The notes under the pieces were generated by a model. It saw only the letters and a program-made list of their open reading frames with translations, made no database searches and had not been told where the DNA came from. The position numbers and the translations under genes are program-made. A stretch of 64,000 nucleotides of DNA. It comes from Acidimicrobiaceae bacterium. Lineage in GTDB: Bacteria; Actinomycetota; Acidimicrobiia; Acidimicrobiales; Aldehydirespiratoraceae. Numbering within the stretch: position 1 is the first letter of the stretch; each line of letters begins with the position of its first letter. The DNA lies in contig VYFQ01000031.1 of the NCBI GenBank assembly GCA_009842325.1, positions 62,001 to 126,000 of the forward strand. Direction: 5' to 3'. Shown here one piece after another: positions 8,626 through 17,662 of this stretch.

Positions 8626-9696
8626 CTAGGCGGACAGCACCTCGCTCAAGCCGATGGCCACGGGCACTTCGACCTGGTCGAAGCGGCACGACTCGGGGGT
8701 GCGGTCCGGGCGCCAGCGCACGAAACGGGTGGTGCCCCGGAAGCGGCCGTTCAGCATGGCCTCGTACTTCACCTCGGCCACCAACGCGAGTCGCAGGGGC
8801 ACCCAGGGCTGCTGCCGACGCTGGCCGGACCACCGGTTGGGCGTACCGGGCATCACCGCGCCCTCATGGTGGGCCGCGGGATCCATCCATTCCGCCCACG
8901 GGTGCTCGCGGGGGTCGTCCATCACGTGGGGCCGCAGCTCGTCGAGCAGCTCGCGGCGGCGCTGGGCGGTGAAGCTGGCCGCCACCCCGCAGTGGTGCAG
9001 GTTGCCCGAGTCGTCGTGCAGGCCCACCACCAGCGATCCCACCCCCTCGCCGTCGACGTGCATCCGGAAGCCGGCCACGGCCACATCGACCGTGCGGGTG
9101 TGCTTGACCTTGAACTGGGTCCGCTTGTTGGGCTCGTAAGTCCCGCCCCGGGGCTTGGCGATGAGGCCGTCGAGCCCGGCACCCTCGAAGCGCTCGTACC
9201 AATCCCTAGCCAGATCCCGGTTGACAGTGGACGGGGCCAGGCGGACCGGAACCTCGAAAGCGCCCGCCATCGCCTCCAGCACTGCCCGCCGATCCCGGAA
9301 CGGCTCGCCCATGAGATCGGCGTCGGCCACGGCCAGCACGTCGAAGGCGATGAACTCGGCCGGGGTCTCGACCGCCAGCCGGTTGATCCGGCTCTCAGCG
9401 GGATGGATCCGCTGCTGCAGGGCGTCGAATCCGAGATGGTCGTCCACCGGCACGATGATCTCGCCGTCGACCACGGCCCGGGGCGGCAGCCCAGCCTTGA
9501 GCGGCTCGATCAACTCGGGGAAGTAGCGGGTGAGAGGCCGCTCGTTGCGGCTGCCGAGTTCCACCTCGTCGCCGTCGCGGAACACGATGCAGCGGAAGCC
9601 GTCCCACTTCGGCTCGAAGGCCAGGTCGCCCTCGGGGATCCCGCTGACAGCCTTGGCCAGCATCGGCTTCACCGGCGGCATCACGGGCAGGTCCAC
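8626..9696 (-). CDS. ATP-dependent DNA ligase (LigC / LigD ligase-domain type)
   Basis: 356 residues. The adenylation motif EPKWDGFR puts the nucleotidyl lysine at K30. Further family motifs are LGSRNERPLTRYFPEL, VVDGEIIVP, FIAFDVLA, LDGLIAKPRGGTYEPNKRTQFKVKH (motifs IV and V), followed by an OB-fold domain of about 130 residues. It seals nicks with ATP, in addition to the NAD-dependent LigA every bacterium needs. There is no polymerase or nuclease domain and no Ku gene adjacent, so it is a stand-alone ligase of the kind that in mycobacteria backs up repair. It is convergent with the exonuclease gene. Confidence 0.9.
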   Translation of the reverse strand: MDLPVMPPVKPMLAKAVSGIPEGDLAFEPKWDGFRCIVFRDGDEVELGSRNERPLTRYFPELIEPLKAGLPPRAVVDGEIIVPVDDHLGFDALQQRIHPAESRINRLAVETPAEFIAFDVLAVADADLMGEPFRDRRAVLEAMAGAFEVPVRLAPSTVNRDLARDWYERFEGAGLDGLIAKPRGGTYEPNKRTQFKVKHTRTVDVAVAGFRMHVDGEGVGSLVVGLHDDSGNLHHCGVAASFTAQRRRELLDELRPHVMDDPREHPWAEWMDPAAHHEGAVMPGTPNRWSGQRRQQPWVPLRLALVAEVKYEAMLNGRFRGTTRFVRWRPDRTPESCRFDQVEVPVAIGLSEVLSA

Positions 9697-9775
9697 GGGC
9701 CGATCCTAAGAGGCGGAGGCGGCAAACCTGCTCGCACCGACCGTCGCCGCCGGACGTCTGCCTACCATGCCCGTC

Positions 9776-10915
9776 ATGAGCACAGAGATCCGCCCCTTCA
9801 CCGTCGCGGTCGACGACGCCGAGATCGATGACCTCAAGACCCGGCTGGCCCGCACCCGCTGGCCCGAGCCCGAGGTCGTCGACGACTGGTCCCAGGGCAT
9901 CCCCCTGGCGTACCTGCGAGAGGTGTGCGAGTACTGGGCCAGCGACTACGACTGGCGCCGCTGCGAGGCCGCCATCAACTCCCGGCCCAACTTCATCACC
10001 GGAATCGACGGGCTCGACGTCCACTTCCAGCACATCCGCTCGGCCCACGACGACGCCCTGCCCATGATCGTCACCCACGGCTGGCCCGGCTCGGTGCTGG
10101 AGTTCACCCAGGTCATCGATCCGCTGGTCGACCCAACGTCACACGGCGGGACAAAGGGCGATGCCTTCCATCTGGTACTGCCGTCGCTGCCCGGCTACGG
10201 CTTCAGCGCCAAACCCTCGACCCCCGGCACCGGAGTCGAGCGCATCGCCGCCATGTGGGACGAGCTGATGGGTCGCCTCGGCTACGACAGCTACGTGGCC
10301 CAGGGCGGCGACTGGGGCTCGGCGGTGACCACCCACATCGGCATGCAGAACCTTGGGCGATGCCGGGCCATCCACACCAACATGCCGGTGGCCGGACCGT
10401 CGAAGGAGTCGATGGCCGACCTGACGGCCAAGGAGCAGGCCGCGCTGGAGTCGATGGGCTACTACGACAAGTGGGACTCGGGCTACTCCAAGCAGCAGTC
10501 GAGCCGGCCCCAGACCATCGGCTACAGCCTGGTGGACTCGCCCGCCGGCCTCGCCGGCTGGATCCTCGAGAAGTTCTGGTCGTGGACGGACCGCAGCGCC
10601 CACCCCGAGGACTACTACAGCCGGGATCAGCTGCTGGACAACGTGTCGCTGTACTGGTTCACCGCCACCGGGGCCTCGTCCGGCCGGCTCTACTGGGAGA
10701 GCTTCGCCAGCTTCGCCGCCGGCGAGGTGGAGATCCCCACGGCATGCAGCATCTTCCCCAACGAGGTCTTCCGGGCCAGCCGCCGATGGGCGGAGAAGCG
10801 CTACACCGACATCCGCTACTGGAACGAGCCCGAGGTGGGCGGTCACTTCGCGGCGTTCGAGCAGCCCGAGCTGTTCGTGGCCGAGATGCGGGCCGCCTTC
10901 GAGTTCCTGGACTAG
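9776..10915 (+). CDS. Epoxide hydrolase (alpha/beta hydrolase with EHN domain)
   Basis: 379 residues. The N-terminal EHN segment reads IRPFTVAVDDAEIDDLKTRLARTRWPEP. It is followed by HGWPGSVLEF (oxyanion hole), then GGDWGS with nucleophile D179, and ends with EVGGHFAAFEQP carrying the catalytic H357. This is the microsomal-type epoxide hydrolase family, which opens epoxides to diols; the substrate is unknown. Start: TACCAT at 9763-9768 is 7 nt before the ATG at 9776, fitting the leaderless pattern of this window. An ATG 9 nt upstream would overlap that box. The gene is convergent with, and its stop overlaps, the DUF1214 gene. Confidence 0.9.
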   Translation: MSTEIRPFTVAVDDAEIDDLKTRLARTRWPEPEVVDDWSQGIPLAYLREVCEYWASDYDWRRCEAAINSRPNFITGIDGLDVHFQHIRSAHDDALPMIVTHGWPGSVLEFTQVIDPLVDPTSHGGTKGDAFHLVLPSLPGYGFSAKPSTPGTGVERIAAMWDELMGRLGYDSYVAQGGDWGSAVTTHIGMQNLGRCRAIHTNMPVAGPSKESMADLTAKEQAALESMGYYDKWDSGYSKQQSSRPQTIGYSLVDSPAGLAGWILEKFWSWTDRSAHPEDYYSRDQLLDNVSLYWFTATGASSGRLYWESFASFAAGEVEIPTACSIFPNEVFRASRRWAEKRYTDIRYWNEPEVGGHFAAFEQPELFVAEMRAAFEFLD

Positions 10916-12003
10916 ACGCTGATCACCCGGACTTCGGGCTCGACGTCGGTGACGGCCTGGTTCCAGCGCAGGCCGATGGCGCCGAAGCGGTGCCCGTCGG
11001 TCGACATCCAGTTCCCGAAGCCGGGATCGTCAGCCGCCACCACGATGCGCACCGACCCGTCGGGCTCGTAGCGAGCGGTGCGCTTGTTGACGGTCACCGG
11101 CAGGCGCCGGTAGTCGAGGCTCTCCATCCAGCGGTTGTCCACCTGGAAGTTCCAGTAGAAGCATTCCGGCGGGGTGAACTCGATCAGCAGGGCCTCGCCG
11201 TCGTCGAGGTCGTAGGTGCCGTGGCGGAAGATCTGGTTGGGATCGCCCCAGGCCCCCTGCATCGGCCCGGCCTCGAGAGTCAGGGCGTTGCGGGCGTTGG
11301 CGCCGAGATCGTCAACCCATCCGCTGAACACGGCCGAGACTCCCGCTACGAAGGCGCCGGCCGATTCCAAGGCCTTCCCGAACCGCTCGGCCGGCAGCGG
11401 CGGGGGAAGGTCGTCGTGGTCGAGGCATTCGATCCGCACGGAGATCGGCAGCTCGTTGTCGCGGTCCAGGAAGAACTGCCGGATGGCGATGAGGGTCGGC
11501 TCGGGGCTGGTCCGCAGCCAGTTGTCGCCCCGGCGCTCGGGCCCGACGAATATCTCGAAGCGGCCGTCGTCGTCGACGAGGAGGTCCCCTCCGTGGAGGA
11601 AGCCAGCCTGGCCGAGGCGCTCCTGGCCCACGCCGTAGTTGCCGGTGAAGGCGGTGAACGACAGGTAGTGGACAGTTCCTCGCTGGCCGGAGATGCGGTA
11701 GTTGAGCCGGCCGTCGATGTTGCCCGACATGTAGAGCGAATCGGGGTTGTCCGAGCCGATCTTGACCTGGTCGGGCATGGTTGTGAGCACCGGGAAGCGC
11801 ACGTCGCCGGTCTCGATCGAGCTGTAGAGACCGCCCCGGGCCAGCCGGCTCAAGAACCGGTAGCCCTCGACGCGGTCAAGGTCGCAAGTGGACCGTTCCT
11901 GGACCAGGTCACCGGCAGCCTTCAGGGCGTCGCAGAACTCGGCCCAGGCCCGCCCGGACACCACTTTGTCGTACATCTCGTCTCTGGACATCTCCCCATG
12001 CAA
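10912..12003 (-). CDS. DUF1214-domain protein
   Basis: 363 residues, no signal peptide or membrane segment. The C-terminal half resembles DUF1214: FTPPECFYWNFQVDNRWMESLDYR, then VTVNKRTARYEPDGSVRIVVAADDPGFGNWMSTDGH, ending RWNQAVTDVEPEVRVI. The N-terminal part (GYRFLSRLARGGLYSSIE) is typical of longer actinobacterial members. No function is established. Starts at ATG 12003 or ATG 11991 are both possible. It lies tail to tail with an epoxide hydrolase and head to head with a nucleobase permease. Confidence 0.75.
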   Translation of the reverse strand: MHGEMSRDEMYDKVVSGRAWAEFCDALKAAGDLVQERSTCDLDRVEGYRFLSRLARGGLYSSIETGDVRFPVLTTMPDQVKIGSDNPDSLYMSGNIDGRLNYRISGQRGTVHYLSFTAFTGNYGVGQERLGQAGFLHGGDLLVDDDGRFEIFVGPERRGDNWLRTSPEPTLIAIRQFFLDRDNELPISVRIECLDHDDLPPPLPAERFGKALESAGAFVAGVSAVFSGWVDDLGANARNALTLEAGPMQGAWGDPNQIFRHGTYDLDDGEALLIEFTPPECFYWNFQVDNRWMESLDYRRLPVTVNKRTARYEPDGSVRIVVAADDPGFGNWMSTDGHRFGAIGLRWNQAVTDVEPEVRVISV

Positions 12004-12106
12004 TCAACGCATCCGGTCGGCCGCTACCTCGCCCGCGTCCGGAACGGCCTCATGCCAGCCAGTCGCAATGTTGGAAGTGCGGCATGTCTTCGCAATCATC
12101 GTCGCC

Positions 12107-13885
12107 ATGGCACAAGACTCATCCACACAACGGCGCCACATCCGGTTCGAGCCTGACGACAAGCCGCCCCTCGCGTTGACGGCCGGGATGGGCCTCCAGT
12201 TCGCGATCCTCGCCATCGCGGGCATCGTGCTCACGCCGGCCATCGTCGTCCGGGCCGCCGGCGCCAGCGACTCGTACCTGACGTGGGCGGTGTTTGCGGC
12301 GGCGGTCGTCAGCGGGGTCAGCACAATCCTGCAGGCGGTCAAGCTCGGACGCATCGGCGCCGGGTACGTGCTCCTGATGGGGACTTCCGGCGCGTTCATC
12401 GCGGTGTGCGTGGCCGCGCTGGTAGAGGGCGGCCCCGGCTTGCTGGCCACCCTGGTGGTTGCGTCGTCGCTGTTCCAGTTCCTGCTGGCGGCGAGGCTGT
12501 CGCTGTTCAGGCGGCTGGTCACGCCTGTCGTGGCCGGCACGGTGTTGATGCTGATCGCGGTCACCGTGATGCCTCTGGTCTTCGACATGGTGACGGCCTC
12601 ACCGGAGGGCAGCTCCGCCTGGAGCGCGCCGACCAGCTCGCTGGTCACCGTGGCAGTGATCATCGTCATCGCACTGAAATCCTCAGGCGGCCTGCGACTG
12701 TGGGCGCCGGTGATCGGCGTTGTGGCCGGCTCGGTCGTGGCCGCCGTCTTCGGACTCTACGACGTCGACCAGGTGGTCGAAGCACGGTGGGTAGGCCTGC
12801 CCGACGGCGGCTGGCCCGGCTTCGACACCTCGTTCGGCTCGGCCTTTTGGAGCTTCCTGCCCGCCTTCGTGCTGGTCACGATCATCGGGGCGGTCGAGAC
12901 CATCGGCGACTCGGTGGCCATCCAGCGCGTGTCGTGGCGCCAGCCGCGAGCGGTGGACTACCGCGTCGTACAGGGAGCAGTGGCCGCGGACGGGACCGGC
13001 AACCTGCTGTCGGGTCTGGCCGGCACGGTCCCCAACACGACCTACTCCACCAGCGTCTCGATCACCGAGCTGACCGGCGTCGCCGCCCGACGGGTCGGCG
13101 TCGCCATCGGTGTCTTCTTCGTCGTCATGGCCCTGCTGCCCAAGTTCCTCGCGCTGGTGCTGGCCATACCGGACGCGGTCGTCGCGGCGTACGTAACGGT
13201 GCTGATCTCGCTGCTGTTCGTGGTCGGCATGAGGATCGTCGCCGAGGAGGCCTCGGACTACCGCAAGGGTCTCATCGCGGGCGTCTCGTTCTGGGTCGGC
13301 GTCGGCTTCCAGAACAACCTGATCTTCGGTGATTACCTGGAAGGGTTCGCAGGCGGGTTCCTGGAGAACGGCATGACCGCGGGCGGACTGCTGGCAATGG
13401 TGCTGACCCTGTTCACGGAGGCGACCCAAGCCCGCCGGCATCGGCTGCGCACCGACCTGGCGCTGTCGGAACTGCCGCGCATCCGGCAGTTCCTCGATGA
13501 CTTCACCAAGCGCCACCGCTGGGGGGCGGCGATGTCCGAGAGGCTCGACGCGGTCGCCGAGGAGACCCTGCTGACGTTGTTGGACATCGAAGGGGCCGAC
13601 GACAAACTCGCCGGGCGAGCCCTGCGGGTGACGGCCAGCAAGCAGGACGGACGGGCCGTGCTGGAGTTCGTGGCCGCGGCCCGAGGAGAGAACATCGAGG
13701 ACCGGATGGCCGTGCTCGACGAGCCGACGGCAGACAGACCGGTCGAGCGCGACATCTCGCTGCGGCTGCTCCAGCACTACGCGACTTCAGTGCTCCACCA
13801 GCAGTACCACGAACTTGAGATCGTCACCGTCCACGTCAATCCGCCGTCCCAGCCAAGCCGGACCGGCGAGCCGGACAACGGGTAA
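12107..13885 (+). CDS. NCS2-family xanthine/uracil-type permease with C-terminal ATPase-fold-like extension
   Basis: 592 residues. Residues about 20-435 are a nucleobase:cation symporter-2 transporter with roughly 12-14 hydrophobic segments. These include AIVVRAAGASDSYLTWAVFAAAVVSGVSTILQ, ETIGDSVAIQRVSW (the conserved substrate and sodium-site region) and LSGLAGTVPNTTYSTSVSITELTGVAARRVG. It should take up a purine or pyrimidine base by ion symport. Residues about 455-590 form a soluble tail, starting with LALSELPRIRQFLDDFTKRHRWG and SERLDAVAEETLLTLL. The tail resembles an RsbW-like histidine-kinase ATPase domain in layout but lacks the canonical N-box asparagine and glycine boxes. ATG 12107 is used; ATG 12068 is an alternative. 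Confidence 0.82.
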   Translation: MAQDSSTQRRHIRFEPDDKPPLALTAGMGLQFAILAIAGIVLTPAIVVRAAGASDSYLTWAVFAAAVVSGVSTILQAVKLGRIGAGYVLLMGTSGAFIAVCVAALVEGGPGLLATLVVASSLFQFLLAARLSLFRRLVTPVVAGTVLMLIAVTVMPLVFDMVTASPEGSSAWSAPTSSLVTVAVIIVIALKSSGGLRLWAPVIGVVAGSVVAAVFGLYDVDQVVEARWVGLPDGGWPGFDTSFGSAFWSFLPAFVLVTIIGAVETIGDSVAIQRVSWRQPRAVDYRVVQGAVAADGTGNLLSGLAGTVPNTTYSTSVSITELTGVAARRVGVAIGVFFVVMALLPKFLALVLAIPDAVVAAYVTVLISLLFVVGMRIVAEEASDYRKGLIAGVSFWVGVGFQNNLIFGDYLEGFAGGFLENGMTAGGLLAMVLTLFTEATQARRHRLRTDLALSELPRIRQFLDDFTKRHRWGAAMSERLDAVAEETLLTLLDIEGADDKLAGRALRVTASKQDGRAVLEFVAAARGENIEDRMAVLDEPTADRPVERDISLRLLQHYATSVLHQQYHELEIVTVHVNPPSQPSRTGEPDNG

Positions 13886-13964
13886 GGCACCGGCCGCAGT
13901 CGGAGGAGGCACGACTCAGGACAGGGCGAAATCTTGGAACCGCGGGCGGCCATGTGGGCGTCAG

Positions 13965-13990
13965 TAGTGTCAGAGGCACACAAGTGCCTC
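13965..13990 (+). promoter_or_regulatory. -10 box and overlapping palindrome before a lipoprotein gene
   Basis: TAGTGT (13965-13970) is a possible -10. Just after it an 18-bp palindrome, GAGGCAC-ACAA-GTGCCTC (13973-13990), covers the expected transcription start. It could be a repressor operator or, in RNA, a 5' hairpin directly before the GGGAGG ribosome binding site at 13997-14002. Confidence 0.4.
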
Positions 13991-14007
13991 GCCGTTGGGA
14001 GGCGAAG

Positions 14008-15168
14008 ATGCTCCGGATCCGATTGGCCATTGCGCTGCTGGCGGCATTGGCGCTAGTAGGTGCAGCCTGTGGCGGCGACGATGCCGACACCGCCGGCGAT
14101 CAGCAGCCCGAGGCTGAGGCGACTGTCACCACCCAAGCGGGAGCGGACGACACATCAGCAGATGTGAGCGATGCCGTAGCAGTTGAGGACGACGTTGAAG
14201 CTGTGGCGCCCGATGCCCCGGATGACGCCGGCTCGTCGGTCGACCGCCCGGACGCGCCACCTGTTGACGCCGAGGCTTTGCTGGCCTCGGCCATAACGAC
14301 GCTTGACGGGCGCTCAGTTCGCGGCGAGGCGAATGTCGAGCTCGCGCCCGGGTTCGAGTTCTCGACGAGCTTCGAATCGGATGCCGACGGCGATCTTGCG
14401 GTGTCGCTCGAACTGCCGCCCGGGATGGATCCGGAGTTCCCCGGCGGCGCCGAAGCCGAGATGCGGTACGTGGGGGGTGTCGTGTATGTGCGGCCTCCGG
14501 CCACGGCCGAGAGCCTGACGGAATTGGGCGTCGACGAGGCCTGGTACGTGGCCGAACCCGTCCCAGGCGCTGATCCGATGAGCGATGTCATGGGATCAGG
14601 GGGAGGGGTGATGTGCGCCTTCCCCCAGATGCTCGACGCCCCGCCCGGCGACTGCGACCTGCTCGGCGAGACGGGCGCCTTCCTGGAGGCTGCCAGCGAA
14701 CCCGAGATCGTCGGCCGGGAGGACGTCCGGGGTGTGGAGGCCACCAGAGTGCGCTTCCAGGTGTCGCTGCTCGATCTGGTGGGCGAGGCCCTAGGCATGG
14801 AGCCCGACGACGGCGAGACCCCCGAAGCCGGCGCGTTCGACGACACTGCCTCGGACCCGTTCGCAGAAGGGCTGGATCAGATCTTCGGATTCCTCGACGC
14901 AGGCTTCGAAGTCGACGCATGGATCGATGACGAGAGCCTGATACGGCGCTTGGCGTTCGATCTAGCATCGATGTTCGCCGGTCTCGCCGGAGAGGACGCC
15001 GGCGCTCAGATGCCCTCGAGCTTGGTGACCCTGGAGTTCTACGACTTCGACGTCGACATCAGCGTGGACGCGCCGCCGCCGGAGATGATCGTCGACGAGG
15101 CCCTGCTCGCCGGCGACGACTACGCCACCTCGGAGGAGTCTGAGCCCTACGACGACGACTACAGCTAG
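14008..15168 (+). CDS. Secreted lipoprotein, acidic, unknown function
   Basis: 386 residues. The signal peptide MLRIRLAIALLAALALVGAAC ends in a GAAC lipobox with the anchor cysteine at residue 21. An acidic, low-complexity linker (to about residue 85) precedes a folded domain starting LLASAITTLDGRSVRGEANVELAPG. That domain has alternating strands (MRYVGGVVYVRPPATAESLTELGVDEAWYVAEP and LVTLEFYDFDVDISVDAPP). The layout resembles LppX/LprG-like or DUF6612-like lipoproteins, which bind lipids or other hydrophobic ligands, but no decisive motif is seen. ATG 14008 follows GGGAGG by 5 nt. Its stop overlaps the convergent PPOX-family gene by 4 nt. Confidence 0.75.
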   Translation: MLRIRLAIALLAALALVGAACGGDDADTAGDQQPEAEATVTTQAGADDTSADVSDAVAVEDDVEAVAPDAPDDAGSSVDRPDAPPVDAEALLASAITTLDGRSVRGEANVELAPGFEFSTSFESDADGDLAVSLELPPGMDPEFPGGAEAEMRYVGGVVYVRPPATAESLTELGVDEAWYVAEPVPGADPMSDVMGSGGGVMCAFPQMLDAPPGDCDLLGETGAFLEAASEPEIVGREDVRGVEATRVRFQVSLLDLVGEALGMEPDDGETPEAGAFDDTASDPFAEGLDQIFGFLDAGFEVDAWIDDESLIRRLAFDLASMFAGLAGEDAGAQMPSSLVTLEFYDFDVDISVDAPPPEMIVDEALLAGDDYATSEESEPYDDDYS

Positions 15169-15845
15169 GGGCGCTCGTCGGGAGTGAGGCCGGCCAGGTC
15201 TGCTATCGACGTCGGAGGCTCCGCGCTGGCGGTCATGTCGGCGGATGCCTCCGGCGGCTCGAAGCGGGTGGTGATCGGCACGACGCCGGCCCACCACGGA
15301 CCGGCGATGTCGTCGGGCTCGTCTACCGGGTCGCCGGCGCGGACCTTGGCCGACGCCTCGGCCAGCGGCAACTCCAGCACCAGCGTCTTGCGCAGGTCCG
15401 TCTGTGACGGCGGGCGGACGGCGTCCCAGTGGGCCACCACATGGTCGGTGACCAGCTTGAGAGCTCGGCGCTTGCCCGGCTCGTCGTCGATCCGCGTCGC
15501 TCGGCCCCGCACCACCACCGACCGGTAGTTCATCGAGTTGTGGAACGGTGTGCGGGCCATCACCAGCCCGTCGAGATGGGTGACGGTCACGCACACCTCA
15601 TGGCCGTCACCGGTGCCGAGCAGATGGTTGGCGGCCGCGCCGTGCAGGTAGAGACGCTCGCCGTCGTGGCCGTAGGCCATGGGCAGCACCAGCGGCCCCT
15701 CGGACGTGGTCACACCCACATGAGCGATCATGCCGGCGTCGAGGATCCCGAGGATGTCGTCGCGCCCGTAACGGGCCCGCGGCACCCCCCGTCGAACCCG
15801 CGTGCGGGCCGATGGCGCCCCGCCGAAGTCGTTCGAATCAGGCAC
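15165..15845 (-). CDS. Pyridoxamine 5'-phosphate oxidase-family (FMN-binding split barrel) protein
   Basis: 226 residues. The core reads [36 protein letters not shown], then [35 protein letters not shown], which is the Pyridox_ox_2 subgroup of the split-barrel flavoproteins. Members bind FMN or F420 and often act on cofactors or toxic small molecules; the true reaction is unknown. A C-terminal tail of about 30 residues is disordered. The start is GTG 15845, preceded 6 nt upstream by TAGCCT on the minus strand, so a leaderless transcript is likely. Confidence 0.8.
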   Translation of the reverse strand: MPDSNDFGGAPSARTRVRRGVPRARYGRDDILGILDAGMIAHVGVTTSEGPLVLPMAYGHDGERLYLHGAAANHLLGTGDGHEVCVTVTHLDGLVMARTPFHNSMNYRSVVVRGRATRIDDEPGKRRALKLVTDHVVAHWDAVRPPSQTDLRKTLVLELPLAEASAKVRAGDPVDEPDDIAGPWWAGVVPITTRFEPPEASADMTASAEPPTSIADLAGLTPDERP

Positions 15846-15851
15846 GCTGCA

Positions 15852-15878
15852 AGGCTAACGGCGGGCTACCGGTAGCCT
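15852..15878. promoter_or_regulatory. Divergent leaderless promoter pair (PPOX gene / acyl-CoA carboxylase)
   Basis: On the minus strand TAGCCT (15852-15857) is 6 nt before GTG 15845. On the plus strand the same hexamer TAGCCT (15873-15878) is 8 nt before GTG 15887. The two identical -10 boxes face outward with 15 bp between them, so polymerases starting in the two directions would compete for the same 40 bp. Confidence 0.6.
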
Positions 15879-15886
15879 TCAGGCCC

Positions 15887-17443
15887 GTGGCCGGGGCGTC
15901 CATGAACGACAAGCTCGAGGATCTGAGAGCTCGCAAGTCCGAGGCACTGGCGGCTGGACCCGAGCGGGCCGTGAAGCGCCAGCACGACAAGGGCAAGATG
16001 CTGGCCCGGGAGCGGCTCGACTACCTGCTCGACGAAGGCTCGTTCCATGAGCTCGACATGCTGGCCCGCCACCGCGCCCACGAGGCCGGACTGGACGACC
16101 GGCCCTACACGGACGGCGTGATCACCGGCTGGGGGACCATCGACGGCCGCAAGGTCTTCGTGTTCGCCCAGGACTTCACAGTCATGGGCGGCGCGCTGGG
16201 CGAAGTGTTCGCCGAGAAGCTCCACAAGGTGATGGACCTCGCCGTGTCTGTCGGAGCGCCCATCATCGGCCTCAACGACGGCGCCGGCGCCCGCATCCAG
16301 GAGGGCGTCGTCTCGCTGGACGGCTACGGCGGGATCTTCTTCCGCAACGTCCAGGCCTCGGGAGTGATCCCCCAGATCAGCGTGATCCTCGGACCGTGCG
16401 CCGGGGGAGCGGTGTACAGCCCGGCCATGACCGACTTCATCTTCATGGTGCGCGAGAAGTCGCACATGTTCATCACCGGACCCGACGTGGTGAGGACGGT
16501 CACCGGCGAGGAGGTGACCCTCGAGGACTTGGGAGGGGCCACCAGCCACAGCACCAAGTCGGGCGTGGCCACCTTCGTCGCCTCAAGCGAGCACGACGTC
16601 CTCGACGACGTGAAGGCGCTGCTGTCCTTCCTGCCCTCCAACAACCTCGAGCAGCCGCCGGCGTACAAGTCGGCCGACGATCCCGATCGCGAGTGCCCGG
16701 TACTGGACACCCTGCTGCCCGACAGCCCCAACGTCCCGTACGACATGAAGGACGTGATCACCGAAGTGGCCGACGACGGCGACTTCCTCGAGTATCACGC
16801 CTCCTGGGCCCGCAGCATTGTCTGCGGGTTCGCTCGCATCGACGGGCGCTCGGTCGGCGTCGTGGGCAACCAGCCGATGGTTCTGGCCGGCGTCCTCGAC
16901 ATCGAATCGGCTGAGAAGGCGGCCCGCTTCGTGCGCACCTGCGACGCCTTCAACATCCCGCTGTTGACCTTCGTCGATGTCCCCGGCTTCCTGCCCGGCG
17001 TCGACCAGGAACACGGCGGCATCATCCGTCACGGGGCCAAGCTGCTGTACGCCTACTGCGAGGCCGCGGTGCCACGCATCTCGGTCATAACCCGCAAGGC
17101 CTACGGGGGCGCCTACGTGGTTATGGACTCCAAGGGTGTCGGCTCGGACCTCTCCTTCGCGTGGCCCTCCGCCGAGATTGCCGTGATGGGCCCCCAGGGC
17201 GCGGTCGAGATCATCTACCGCCGCGAGTTGGCCGACGCAGCCGATCCGGGGACCCGCCGGGACGAGTTGGTGGACGACTACACGCAGAGGCTGGCCAACC
17301 CCTATGTCGCAGCAGAGCGCGGCTTTGTGGACGAGGTGATCGAGCCTTCACAGACTCGTCGCAAGATCGTGGCCGGTCTACGGGTGCTGGAGTCCAAGCG
17401 CGAGGAGATCCCCGAGCGCAAGCATGGGAACGTCCCGCTGTGA
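15887..17443 (+). CDS. Acyl-CoA (propionyl/acetyl-CoA) carboxylase carboxyltransferase beta subunit
   Basis: 518 residues, the normal size for AccD5/PccB-type subunits. It transfers CO2 from carboxybiotin to an acyl-CoA. The N-domain shows [55 protein letters not shown] and [23 protein letters not shown]. The C-domain shows [29 protein letters not shown] and [13 protein letters not shown]. The residue after GGAY, which in Streptomyces enzymes is Asp for propionyl-CoA and Ile for acetyl-CoA-accepting forms, is Val here, so acetyl-CoA may also be used. GTG 15887 fits a leaderless start; ATG 15902 is the alternative. The biotin-carrying alpha subunit is not in this window. The epsilon subunit overlaps the stop. 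Confidence 0.92.
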   Translation: MAGASMNDKLEDLRARKSEALAAGPERAVKRQHDKGKMLARERLDYLLDEGSFHELDMLARHRAHEAGLDDRPYTDGVITGWGTIDGRKVFVFAQDFTVMGGALGEVFAEKLHKVMDLAVSVGAPIIGLNDGAGARIQEGVVSLDGYGGIFFRNVQASGVIPQISVILGPCAGGAVYSPAMTDFIFMVREKSHMFITGPDVVRTVTGEEVTLEDLGGATSHSTKSGVATFVASSEHDVLDDVKALLSFLPSNNLEQPPAYKSADDPDRECPVLDTLLPDSPNVPYDMKDVITEVADDGDFLEYHASWARSIVCGFARIDGRSVGVVGNQPMVLAGVLDIESAEKAARFVRTCDAFNIPLLTFVDVPGFLPGVDQEHGGIIRHGAKLLYAYCEAAVPRISVITRKAYGGAYVVMDSKGVGSDLSFAWPSAEIAVMGPQGAVEIIYRRELADAADPGTRRDELVDDYTQRLANPYVAAERGFVDEVIEPSQTRRKIVAGLRVLESKREEIPERKHGNVPL

Positions 17444-17652
17444 CCGGTCAGGCTGCGGGCAGCCTGGAGATCCTGTCGATCACCCCCGAGCCGACCGATG
17501 CCGAGCGGGCCGCCATCGTCGCCGCGGTGGAGGCGCTCAAGGCCGAGGTCTGGCCGCAGCTGAACGGAGCGACCACGCCGGAGCCCTCTCCCCGCTGGCG
17601 CTACGCAGGCCGGCCTTGGCGCAGCCGCCAGAGCTACGGCGGCTGGACCTGA
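17440..17652 (+). CDS. Acyl-CoA carboxylase epsilon subunit
   Basis: 70 residues from a GTG that overlaps the beta-subunit stop (GTGA). The start is [22 protein letters not shown], followed by one helix ([17 protein letters not shown]) and a C-terminal [18 protein letters not shown]. Those are the hallmarks of the small actinobacterial epsilon subunit that tightens the alpha-beta contact and stimulates acyl-CoA carboxylases. Its presence is a strong actinobacterial marker and links the adjacent beta subunit to a multi-subunit carboxylase. It ends 10 bp before the stop of the convergent aat gene. Confidence 0.87.
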   Translation: MTGQAAGSLEILSITPEPTDAERAAIVAAVEALKAEVWPQLNGATTPEPSPRWRYAGRPWRSRQSYGGWT

Positions 17653-17662
17653 GCCGACTGGG

